Shown piece by piece: positions 16,799 to 24,587 of a stretch of DNA of 64,000 nucleotides (position 1 is the stretch's first letter; each line of letters starts with the position of its first letter). Location: contig NC_016818.1 in NCBI RefSeq assembly GCF_000241955.1, forward strand, positions 2,480,001-2,544,000, written 5' to 3'. Below the pieces are notes generated by a model. It saw nothing but the letters and a program-made list of their open reading frames with translations. It had not been told where the DNA came from and made no database searches. The translations under genes were made by a program, and so were the position numbers. This DNA comes from Rahnella aquatilis CIP 78.65 = ATCC 33071. GTDB lineage: Bacteria; Pseudomonadota; Gammaproteobacteria; Enterobacterales; Enterobacteriaceae.

Positions 16799-17168
16799 GT
16801 TGCACTAAAACCTCTTGCAGAAAAACCCTTAGTCTTTTGCTAACCATTTCATAATGAAACGGTTTTGTTACAACTTGTGTTAATTTCCACCCATAACCTC
16901 ATCTGAGACTGCAATCAGGTTTTGTTATCACAACCCGCTGTTTTCCAAACGGATGAAATGCCATCAGGAACCCCTTTCCTCACGGGGAATTTCCGTTATT
17001 TCCTGATATTACCCTGCGATAGAGGATTTCTATCGCTCCATCACAGCATTCGATTAGACGTTCTTGTTACCCCCTCCTAAACTTGTGACATAAAATTAAC
17101 AATCCGGTTAACAATTCACTATCCGGTTTGTTCACAGACAAGACAAAAACCACCTGCGAAGCATAATT
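16799..17168. promoter_or_regulatory. Divergent dacD/ydeP upstream region
   Basis: This 370-base non-coding stretch holds the promoters of both divergent genes. It contains an 8-bp hairpin GCGATAGA/TCTATCGC (17016-17036) and a direct repeat ATCCGGTT at 17102-17109 and 17121-17128. The repeats are spaced 19 bases start to start, about two DNA turns, and lie 40-65 bases before the ydeP start. A regulator dimer pair could bind there; no known consensus is matched. Confidence 0.35.
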
Positions 17169-19475
17169 ATGAAATTCAAAACTGAGATCAAACCCTACCA
17201 CGGCGCTGCCGGCGGCTGGGGTGCACTGGAATCAACCACCCGTTTCGTCTTTGACAGTAAAAAAGTTCTTTCCAACTTACGTAACCTGATGCGTGTTAAC
17301 AAAGGTCGCGGTTTTGACTGTCCGGGCTGTGCCTGGGGAGACGATAATCACAGCACGTTCAGCTTCTGCGAAAACGGTGCAAAAGCCGTCAGTTGGGAAG
17401 CGACCCGTAAAGCCGTCGAACCTGAATTCTTCGCGCAACACAGTGTGAGTAAACTGCGCGCACAGAGCGATTATTTCCTCGAATATCAGGGGCGCCTTAC
17501 CCACCCGATGCGTTATAACCGCACCACTGACCATTACGAACCTATCAGCTGGGACGCCGCATTCTCGCTGATCGCCAGCCATCTGAAAGGACTGGAAAGC
17601 CCCGATCAGGCAGATTTCTACACCTCCGGCCGGGCCAGTAACGAAGCCTCTTATCTGTATCAGGTGTTTGGCCGTATGTTCGGCACCAACAACTTCCCTG
17701 ACTGCTCGAACATGTGTCACGAAGCCAGCGGTGTGGGCCTCAAACAAAGCATCGGCGTCGGTAAAGGCACCATCCGTCTGGATGACTTTGAGAAAGCAGA
17801 CGCCATTTTCGTCTTTGGCCAGAATCCGGGCACTAACCACCCGCGTATGCTGCACAGCCTGCGTCATGCGTCTGACCGGGGTGCAAAAGTGGTCAGCTTT
17901 AACACCCTGCGCGAACGGGGCCTTGAGCGTTTCGCCGATCCGCAAAAACCGCTGGAAGTGGTCACACCGAAAGCCGGTCGCATCAGCGCCGCCTATTACC
18001 AGCCAAATCTTGGCGGCGACATGGCGGCCGTGCGCGGTATCGTGAAAGCGTTGTTGCAGACGCACCGCGAACGTATTGCTTCCGGTCAGCCTTCCCTGTT
18101 TGATGAAGAATTCATCGCGGCAAACTGTGCCGGTGTCGATGAGTATCTGGCCGTGGTCGATGCCACCCGTTGGGAAAAAATCACTGAACAGTCCGGTCTG
18201 AGTGAACAGGATCTGCGAGAAGCAGCGGCGATTTATATGAACGCCGAACGCGTGATTTGTACCTGGGCGATGGGCGTGACACAACATAAACACTCGGTGC
18301 CGACCGTGCGTGAAATCACCAACCTGCAACTGCTGTTTGGTCAGCTTGGCAAACCGGGTGCCGGGTTGTGTCCGGTTCGCGGTCATAGCAATGTGCAGGG
18401 TAACCGCACCATGGGTATTGATGAGAAAGCGCCAAAAGCGTTGCTGGATGCGATGGAAAGCCACTTCAAATTCACACCGCCGCGCGTACCGGGTCACAAC
18501 ACTGTTGAAGCGCTGGAAGCCATGCTGCGCAAGGAAGCCAAAGTTCTGATTTGTCTCGGCGGGAATCTGGCGGCTGCGGCACCGGATACGCCACGTACCG
18601 AACAGGCGCTGAGCAATCTGGATTTGTCAGTGCAGATCAGTACCAAACTGAACCGTACGCACCTGACGCCGGGAGCAGAAGCGCTGATCCTGCCAACGCT
18701 GGGCCGTACAGAGCTGGATATGCAGGCGACCGGTTCACAGTTCATCACGGTTGAAGACTCTTTCAGCATGGTGCATGCCTCCGAAGGTGTGGGGATCCCG
18801 TTATCAAAAGAACAACGTTCCGAAACTGCAATTGTCTGTGGTATCGCCAATGCCGTTCTGGGAGATAAATACCTCGACTGGATGGCGCTGGCTGACGATT
18901 ACAATCTGATCCGCGACCATATTGAAGCCACCATTCCGGGCTTCCAGGATTTTAATGCGCGCTGCGATATCAAAGGCGGTTTCTATCTCGGCAACGCGGC
19001 AGCAGAACTGAAATTTAATACCCTGAGCGGCAAAGCGAATTTCAGTGCATCACCATTACCTGAAGTGCTGATCCCGATGGGCGACCGGAACGCACCGTTC
19101 ACCCTGCAAACCTTACGTTCTCATGACCAGTACAACACCACCATTTACGGCCTCGATGACCGTTACCGTGGCGTTTATGGCCAGCGTGAAGTGCTGTTTA
19201 TTCACCCGCAGGATCTGGCGGATTTAGGCCTGGAAGACGGCGAACTGGTAGAAATCGAAACGCTGTGGAATGACGGTATTGAGCGTAAAGTCACGGGCTT
19301 CAAACTGGTCAGCTACGATATTCCGCGCGGTAACCTGGCAGCGTATTATCCGGAAACCAACCCGCTGGTACCGATGTCCAGTTTTGGCGACCAGACCCAT
19401 ACCCCGACCTCCAAAGCCGTGCCGGTGACTATCCGTCGCTGCCAGCCAAAAGTTGACCTGCAACGTATCGCATAA
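17169..19475 (+). CDS. ydeP: FdhF/YdeP-family molybdopterin oxidoreductase
   Basis: A 768-residue cytoplasmic molybdoenzyme homologous to E. coli YdeP (759 residues), which contributes to acid resistance; its reaction is unknown. Diagnostic pieces are GAAGGWGAL and DCPGCAWGD near the N-terminus, EFYTSGR-like DFYTSGRASNEA, NNFPDCSNMCHE, GQNPGTNHPRML, GHSNVQGNRTMGI, and the C-terminal Mo-cofactor domain with RSHDQYNTTIYGLDDRYRGVYGQR. Unlike formate dehydrogenase FdhF there is no selenocysteine; an in-frame TGA was not needed. The gene is single and divergent from dacD. Confidence 0.9.
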   Translation: MKFKTEIKPYHGAAGGWGALESTTRFVFDSKKVLSNLRNLMRVNKGRGFDCPGCAWGDDNHSTFSFCENGAKAVSWEATRKAVEPEFFAQHSVSKLRAQSDYFLEYQGRLTHPMRYNRTTDHYEPISWDAAFSLIASHLKGLESPDQADFYTSGRASNEASYLYQVFGRMFGTNNFPDCSNMCHEASGVGLKQSIGVGKGTIRLDDFEKADAIFVFGQNPGTNHPRMLHSLRHASDRGAKVVSFNTLRERGLERFADPQKPLEVVTPKAGRISAAYYQPNLGGDMAAVRGIVKALLQTHRERIASGQPSLFDEEFIAANCAGVDEYLAVVDATRWEKITEQSGLSEQDLREAAAIYMNAERVICTWAMGVTQHKHSVPTVREITNLQLLFGQLGKPGAGLCPVRGHSNVQGNRTMGIDEKAPKALLDAMESHFKFTPPRVPGHNTVEALEAMLRKEAKVLICLGGNLAAAAPDTPRTEQALSNLDLSVQISTKLNRTHLTPGAEALILPTLGRTELDMQATGSQFITVEDSFSMVHASEGVGIPLSKEQRSETAIVCGIANAVLGDKYLDWMALADDYNLIRDHIEATIPGFQDFNARCDIKGGFYLGNAAAELKFNTLSGKANFSASPLPEVLIPMGDRNAPFTLQTLRSHDQYNTTIYGLDDRYRGVYGQREVLFIHPQDLADLGLEDGELVEIETLWNDGIERKVTGFKLVSYDIPRGNLAAYYPETNPLVPMSSFGDQTHTPTSKAVPVTIRRCQPKVDLQRIA

Positions 19476-19482
19476 GCCGGTC

Positions 19483-19536
19483 TTGCGCGACATCGCGCAA
19501 ATCTCCCTTTCGCTTCAGGGTTAAGAGGCGAAAGGG
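19483..19536 (+). terminator. Two hairpins after ydeP
   Basis: A 7-bp stem TTGCGCG/CGCGCAA (19483-19500) is followed by a 9-bp stem CCCTTTCGC/GCGAAAGGG (19505-19536). Neither has a T-run, so termination is plausible but unproven. Confidence 0.4.
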
Positions 19537-19623
19537 GCAGATGCCGCTTGCCCGAAGGGGCCAGATCGCGTAAAACTGTCTGCCGCTAATCGAGCCACAT
19601 TAACCCCCAATTCTCTGGACGAT

Positions 19624-21567
19624 ATGTTTCAAGATAACCCGCTGCTCGCGCAGCTAAAACAGCAACTTCACTCTCAGACTCCACGTGTCGAAGGCATCGT
19701 GAAAGGCACTGAGAAAGGCTTTGGCTTTCTTGAAGTAGATGGTCAAAAAAGCTATTTCATTCCCCCTCCGTACATGAAAAAAGTCATGCACGGCGATCGT
19801 GTTATCGCTTCCCTGCAAACCGAAAAAGAGCGTGAAGTCGTCCAGCCGGAAACCTTGGTTGAACCTTTTCTCAGCCGTTTTGTTGGCCGCGTAACGAAGA
19901 AAGACGATCGTCTTTCTATCATTCCTGATCACCCTTTATTACGTGATGCTATTCAGTGCCGCGTTGCCCGAAACATCAATCATGAAGTGAGCGACGGCGA
20001 CTGGTGTGTGGCCGAAATGCGCCGCCACCCGCTGAAAGAAGGCGATCACAGCTTCCAGGCTGAAATCACCGAATGGATCACCACCGGCGCCGACGATCTT
20101 GCGCCGTGGTGGGTCACGCTGGCACGTCATAATCTTGAACGTGAAGCGCCGAAATCGGATATTGCCGAACTGCGTGATGAAGGCCTGACCCGCGAAGATC
20201 TGACTGCCCTGCCATTTGTCACTATCGACAGTGGCAGTACCCAGGACATGGATGACGCGCTGTATGTGAAAGACAACGGCGACGGCACCCTGCAAATGAC
20301 GGTCGCAATTGCGGACCCGACGGCTTACGTCAGCGAAGGCAGCGAACTCGACAACATTGCGAAAAAACGCGCATTCACCAACTATCTGCCGGGCTTCAAT
20401 ATCCCGATGCTGCCGCGTGAATTGTCCGATGATATCTGTTCCCTGTGGCCGGACGTCAGCCGTCCGGTTCTGGCGTGTTCTGTCACAGTGGGCACTGATG
20501 GCGCACTGGGCAACGATATTCGTTTCTTCGCCGCAACCATTGAATCGAAAGCCAAACTGGCTTACGACGATGTGTCTGACTGGCTGGAAGCGGATGAGCA
20601 AAGCGAATGGCAACCGGCCAGCGAGGTGATCGCCTCCCAGATCCGTCTGCTCAAACGCGTTTGCGACCTGCGCAGCGCATGGCGTACCGAACATGCGCTG
20701 GTGTTTAAAGACCGTCCTGATTACCGCTTCGTGCTGGGTGAGAAAGGCAACGTGCTGGAAATCGTCGCGGAACACCGCCGCATTGCCAACCGCATCGTTG
20801 AAGAATCGATGATTGCCGCCAACGTCTGTGCCGCTATCGCCCTGCGCGACAGCCTCGGTTTCGGCGTTTACAACGTACATACCGGTTTTGATCCGTTACT
20901 GGTTGAAAACGCGGTCACCGTGCTGCAGGCCAATGATGTTGAAGCCAACGCTGAAGAACTGCTGACCCTGCCAGGTTTCTGCGCACTGCGCCGTAAGCTT
21001 GATGCATTGCCAACACAGTTCCTCGACAGCCGCATCCGTCGTTTCCAGACCTTTGCAGAAATCAGCACCACACCGGGCCCGCACTTCGGTCTGGGTCTGG
21101 AAGCTTACGCGACCTGGACATCGCCTATCCGTAAATACGGTGACATGGTGAACCACCGTCTGCTGAAAGCGATGATCCTGCAACAGTCTGCTGGAAAACC
21201 TCAGGACGATATGACCCTTCAGCTGGCAGAACGCCGTCGTGCCAACCGCATGGCCGAGCGCGATGTTGGTGACTGGTTATATGCCCGTTATCTGGAAGAT
21301 AAAGTCGGTACTGACGTTAAATTCAGCGCTGAAATCATCGATGTCACCCGCGGCGGTCTTCGTGTACGTCTGCAAGATATCGGCGCCGTAGCATTCATCC
21401 CGGCTTCGTTCCTGCACAGCGTGCGTGATGAACTGGTCTGCAGCGCCGAGACGGGCACTGTGCTGATCAAAGGCGAAGTGGCTTATCGTCAGAGCGACAT
21501 GATTGAGGTGAACATTGCGGAAGTTCGCATGGAAAACCGGAATGTGATCGCCAAACCGGCGGTGTAA
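19624..21567 (+). CDS. rnb: Exoribonuclease II
   Basis: A 647-residue RNase II (E. coli 644) that degrades single-stranded RNA 3' to 5'. An N-terminal cold-shock domain ([29 protein letters not shown] region) is followed by the RNB catalytic core. There the conserved Asp cluster occurs in [14 protein letters not shown], and [24 protein letters not shown] is the core signature. A C-terminal S1 domain begins at about residue 560. The opening [24 protein letters not shown] is nearly the E. coli sequence. It is monocistronic, ending at a strong terminator. Confidence 0.97.
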   Translation: MFQDNPLLAQLKQQLHSQTPRVEGIVKGTEKGFGFLEVDGQKSYFIPPPYMKKVMHGDRVIASLQTEKEREVVQPETLVEPFLSRFVGRVTKKDDRLSIIPDHPLLRDAIQCRVARNINHEVSDGDWCVAEMRRHPLKEGDHSFQAEITEWITTGADDLAPWWVTLARHNLEREAPKSDIAELRDEGLTREDLTALPFVTIDSGSTQDMDDALYVKDNGDGTLQMTVAIADPTAYVSEGSELDNIAKKRAFTNYLPGFNIPMLPRELSDDICSLWPDVSRPVLACSVTVGTDGALGNDIRFFAATIESKAKLAYDDVSDWLEADEQSEWQPASEVIASQIRLLKRVCDLRSAWRTEHALVFKDRPDYRFVLGEKGNVLEIVAEHRRIANRIVEESMIAANVCAAIALRDSLGFGVYNVHTGFDPLLVENAVTVLQANDVEANAEELLTLPGFCALRRKLDALPTQFLDSRIRRFQTFAEISTTPGPHFGLGLEAYATWTSPIRKYGDMVNHRLLKAMILQQSAGKPQDDMTLQLAERRRANRMAERDVGDWLYARYLEDKVGTDVKFSAEIIDVTRGGLRVRLQDIGAVAFIPASFLHSVRDELVCSAETGTVLIKGEVAYRQSDMIEVNIAEVRMENRNVIAKPAV

Positions 21568-21589
21568 ATTTCGCGTTTAGCGAAGGTTA

Positions 21590-21617
21590 AAAACCGGTCA
21601 TTTGACCGGTTTTTTTA
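21590..21617 (+). terminator. Terminator of rnb
   Basis: A 10-bp stem AAAACCGGTC/GACCGGTTTT with a 4-base loop and a seven-T tail lies 22 bases after the stop. Confidence 0.93.
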
Positions 21618-21764
21618 TAGGTGAAATTTGCCTTACCAGGCAGGTTACGTCTTGCCAGAGCCTATTTCGGTTTCTCAATTACAGCGATCACTTATCGCGC
21701 TGCGCCGAAACCGCCCAAAAGGGGCCAGGACGGGCCCCTCTTGGATCTCCCCCGTCTTTCAAAT

Positions 21765-22102
21765 GCGCGCTCCGCTCGCTGGCTATGTTTCAGGCATCAC
21801 AGCGATAGCCGCAAAATCCCGCCGCTGCGCGGTTCCCTCCCTTCGGGTTACAACCCGCGTAGAAAGACACGCGGTTTTCCACCTCTCGTCCGGCGGTATT
21901 TTGAAACCGGCCTCAGGCCTTTACTTCACAACCTTACTTGTTCTGTTTTGTTTTTTTAAAAGCCAGGGGCGGTTCAGAAAGCTTGCTGAATGGAGCGGCT
22001 TCGAGACCTGCGGCTCGAAGACCGAGAGAAGGCACCGCGCAGCGGCAAGATTTCCAGCCTGTCGCCGCGGCAACTGAAACATAGCCAGCGAGCGGAGCGC
22101 GC
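21765..22102. repeat. Long inverted repeat, 72-base arms
   Basis: The left arm (21765-21836) and right arm (22031-22102) are inverted copies. The outer 29 bases are identical (21765-21793 against 22074-22102), then 27 diverged bases, then a 16-base block matching at 15 positions (21821-21836 against 22031-22046). The spacing is the same in both arms. The flanks outside the arms also show weak similarity. The arms enclose 194 bases containing further small palindromes. No convincing gene lies here; the short open frames in this stretch lack ribosome sites and protein-like composition. Confidence 0.85.
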
Positions 22103-22122
22103 AGTTAAAAAAACGCAGGATT

Positions 22123-22238
22123 CCAAAGGGTTTCGTTTAAAACCCTTTGGGCCCGTGTGGGCGGCGAGCCCACGGTGTTGACCTTAAGGCCAGTTTGGGT
22201 GGCAACCCAAGGTTTTGTCGGTGTGGGCCGACGCCCAC
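22123..22238. repeat. String of short GC-rich hairpins
   Basis: Within 116 bases there are four hairpins and one palindrome: CCAAAGGGTTT/AAACCCTTTGG (22123-22150), GTGGGC/GCCCAC (22157-22173), CCTTAAGG (22182-22189), TTGGGT/ACCCAA (22195-22210) and GTGGGC/GCCCAC (22223-22238). Stems differ in sequence but share size and GC-rich design. They lie between the inverted-repeat block and the 3' end of cbl. Function is unknown; transcript stabilisation or termination for cbl is possible. Confidence 0.75.
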
Positions 22239-22284
22239 GAACTTGAACTTGAACCGGACCTAAGGGTACGCCCCCTCTGGCCGC

Positions 22285-23238
22285 CTAGATCTGATAGTCA
22301 ATCACCGGTTCGCCGCCCGTGGCGAACACCTTCTCTTTAATTTCATTGACCGACAGCCCCGGATTACACAACTCGATAAACCGCCATACGTAGTTTCTCT
22401 GTAATTGCGCTTTCTTCAGCCCCAGCCAGACGGTATTGGCTTCGAATAAATGTTCCGCGTTGATCAACTGAAGGCCGGTATCACGGGTGGCTTCAAACGC
22501 CTTATCGGCCAGAATACCCACGCCCAGCCCCAGCTCAACGTAGGTTTTAATCACATCAGAATCCTGCGCACTCAGCACGATATCGGCGGTCAGCGCGGCG
22601 CGGCTGAAGGCCTCATCGAGACGGGAACGGCCAGTAATACCCTGACGATAGGTGATCAGCGGCTGTTCACTCAGATGCTGTAACGTCAGCGGGTGTTGCA
22701 ACGTCAGCGGATGTCCCTGGGGCACTACAATCGCGTGATGCCAGCGGTAATAAGGAAACGCGGCGACTGACGGATCATTCATCAGCTTTTCGCTGGCGAT
22801 GGCGACGTCCGCCTGCCCGCTCAGCAGCATTGCCAGCACTTCCTGTGGCGAACCCTGATGTAACTCGAGTCGTACACCGGGATAAATGGCGCGGAAGGCT
22901 TTGATGACTTTAGGCAAGCTGTAACGCGCCTGGGTGTGAGTCGTGGCGATGGTCAGCACGCCCGCATCTTCTTTGGAGAAAACATCCGCCAGACGGCGGA
23001 TATTCTGCGCCTCATTGAGAATTCTCTCGGCCACTGCCAGCAACTCTTTACCCGGCTCAGTCAGCCCCAGTAAGCGCTTTCCACGACGGATAAATATTTC
23101 AACGCCCAGCTCATCTTCCAGCTCGCGGATATGACGACTGACACCTGACTGCGACGTGAACAGCATGTTCGATACTTCGGTCAGGTTGTAATTGCATCGC
23201 GCTGATTCCCGTATAATTTTGAGTTGTTGAAAGTTCAC
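22285..23238 (-). CDS. cbl: LysR-type sulfate-starvation regulator Cbl
   Basis: A 317-residue CysB-like activator. It matches E. coli Cbl (316 residues) in the DNA-binding domain (MNFQQLKIIRE, NLTEVSNMLFTSQSGVSRHI), in TIATTHTQARYSLP, and to the last residues (IDYQI). Cbl switches on sulfonate and taurine use genes (ssu, tau) when sulfate is scarce. That gives a functional link to the ssuD/ssuA-like operon 11 kb away, though CysB cannot be excluded as its controller. A local direct repeat encodes HPLTLQ twice in a row (about residues 176-187). No cysteine-biosynthesis gene or tRNA neighbours it here. Confidence 0.88.
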   Translation of the reverse strand: MNFQQLKIIRESARCNYNLTEVSNMLFTSQSGVSRHIRELEDELGVEIFIRRGKRLLGLTEPGKELLAVAERILNEAQNIRRLADVFSKEDAGVLTIATTHTQARYSLPKVIKAFRAIYPGVRLELHQGSPQEVLAMLLSGQADVAIASEKLMNDPSVAAFPYYRWHHAIVVPQGHPLTLQHPLTLQHLSEQPLITYRQGITGRSRLDEAFSRAALTADIVLSAQDSDVIKTYVELGLGVGILADKAFEATRDTGLQLINAEHLFEANTVWLGLKKAQLQRNYVWRFIELCNPGLSVNEIKEKVFATGGEPVIDYQI

Positions 23239-23370
23239 CGCTGTCTGCCTCTTTGCTTGCCGAAAACCCTATTGTTACGATCTGTTGCTATGCCAGACAA
23301 ATAAGAAAAAGCGGTTACTTATGCTTTTTACGACTATAGAAGCCAGGCACCTGCTTTTCGGCTGTCATAA

Positions 23371-23396
23371 AAAAACGCCGGCAAGCGGCGTTTTTA
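23371..23396 (-). terminator. Terminator of the 2-hydroxyacid dehydrogenase gene
   Basis: Stem ACGCCG/CGGCGT with flanking A- and T-runs on both strands lies 35 bases beyond the dehydrogenase stop codon. Confidence 0.85.
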
Positions 23397-23430
23397 AAGC
23401 ATTCTCAGCAAAACACTTATAATCAGCGGG

Positions 23431-24375
23431 TTACTCCGGCACTGGCGTCATGACCGGCCTTCCGCCAAAATGCGCCTCAAGATTTGATAACACCAGCGTC
23501 AGCATATTTTCTACTGATTCCGGCGAGCGACCCGCGACGTGCGGCGTGATCACCAGATTATCCAGCGTGAGCATTTCTGCGGGCACCTGCGGCTCACCGT
23601 CCACCACATCCAGCGCGGCACCGGCGATGTCGTTATTGCGCAGGCTGGCAATCAGCGCGGCACTGTCCACCACACTTCCCCGCGCGATATTAATCAAAAA
23701 ACCCTCCGGCCCCAGTGCACGAAGCACCGCAGCGTCCACCAGCCTGACGGTATTTTTGCCTCCCGGCGTCGCCACCACCAGATAATCAGCCCACTCAGCC
23801 AGCTCAGTAACAGTGAGGAAATAGCGGTACGGGCTGTCTTCCTGTGCACGCCGGTTGTGATATCCGATCTTCATATCAAATCCGCCCGCGGCACGACGGG
23901 CGATCAACGCACCGATATTGCCCAGACCGATCACCCCAAGACGTTTGCCCGCCATTCCCGGCGTGTTCCAGCGCGTCTTTTTCCATTCTCCCGTACGTAC
24001 GGCGGCATCAAACTGCGGGATTTTCCGCGTGACTGCCAGCATCAGCGCCAGCGTATGGTCAGCAACGGAAGCGTTATTGGTACCGGGGCCATTCGTGACA
24101 TGAATGCCCCGCTGTTTTGCTGCGGCGACATCAATATGTTCAAAACCCACACCCTGCGCACAAATGATTTCCAGCGCCGGTAACGCATCCATTTCAGTTG
24201 CGCTTAATCCGATGCTACCAATGGTCAATACCGCACGAATTTTCTGAGCAATCTGCGGATCAAGGTGGGTTCGCTTTTCGGGTGAAGTGGCAAAATAAAG
24301 GGAAAAACCGGCGGCTTCAAAACGGTCAGGATAGCCAGCATCAAGTTCAACATGGCTGAGCAACGCGATGGTCAT
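23431..24375 (-). CDS. D-isomer-specific 2-hydroxyacid dehydrogenase
   Basis: A 314-residue NAD(P)H-dependent enzyme of the GhrB/hydroxypyruvate reductase type. It shows the nucleotide-binding motif RLGVIGLGNIGALIARRA followed by YHNRRA, where the basic residues after the second strand favour NADPH. The catalytic Arg is in INIARGSVVD, the Glu in DVVDGEPQVP, and the His in VITPHVAGRS. Family members reduce glyoxylate, hydroxypyruvate or 2-keto acids; the substrate here is not determined. It is monocistronic. Confidence 0.88.
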   Translation of the reverse strand: MTIALLSHVELDAGYPDRFEAAGFSLYFATSPEKRTHLDPQIAQKIRAVLTIGSIGLSATEMDALPALEIICAQGVGFEHIDVAAAKQRGIHVTNGPGTNNASVADHTLALMLAVTRKIPQFDAAVRTGEWKKTRWNTPGMAGKRLGVIGLGNIGALIARRAAGGFDMKIGYHNRRAQEDSPYRYFLTVTELAEWADYLVVATPGGKNTVRLVDAAVLRALGPEGFLINIARGSVVDSAALIASLRNNDIAGAALDVVDGEPQVPAEMLTLDNLVITPHVAGRSPESVENMLTLVLSNLEAHFGGRPVMTPVPE

Positions 24376-24587
24376 GGAGATTCCTCTGGGTAAAGTCAGT
24401 CAATAACTAGCAGGCTAGCTTTTTCGCTTTCACTATCGACGATGCTCTTTCCCTTGTACAGCTTTTCGGCGGTTTACGGGAGAAGTTACGAAGTCCGGTC
24501 TACACTCGTTGTTATCGTCCGCGTGTACGCAGACGATCCTCTTCGGCAATTTTTGTCAGATTTCCCTGAAACGGAGTGACGTCAAGT

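Noticed and set aside
17277..18497. 406-codon open frame on the minus strand inside ydeP
   Set aside because: It is antisense to a clear molybdoenzyme gene and has His/Arg-rich, non-protein-like composition; an effect of codon bias in ydeP.
19939..20880. 313-codon open frame antisense to rnb
   Set aside because: Same reason: rnb is certain, and the antisense translation shows no domain.
21602..22181. Several overlapping open frames between rnb and cbl
   Set aside because: They run through the inverted repeat and hairpins, lack ribosome sites and match no protein pattern.
22123..22238. CRISPR-like array
   Set aside because: The units are hairpins with different sequences, not identical direct repeats with spacers, and no cas gene is near.
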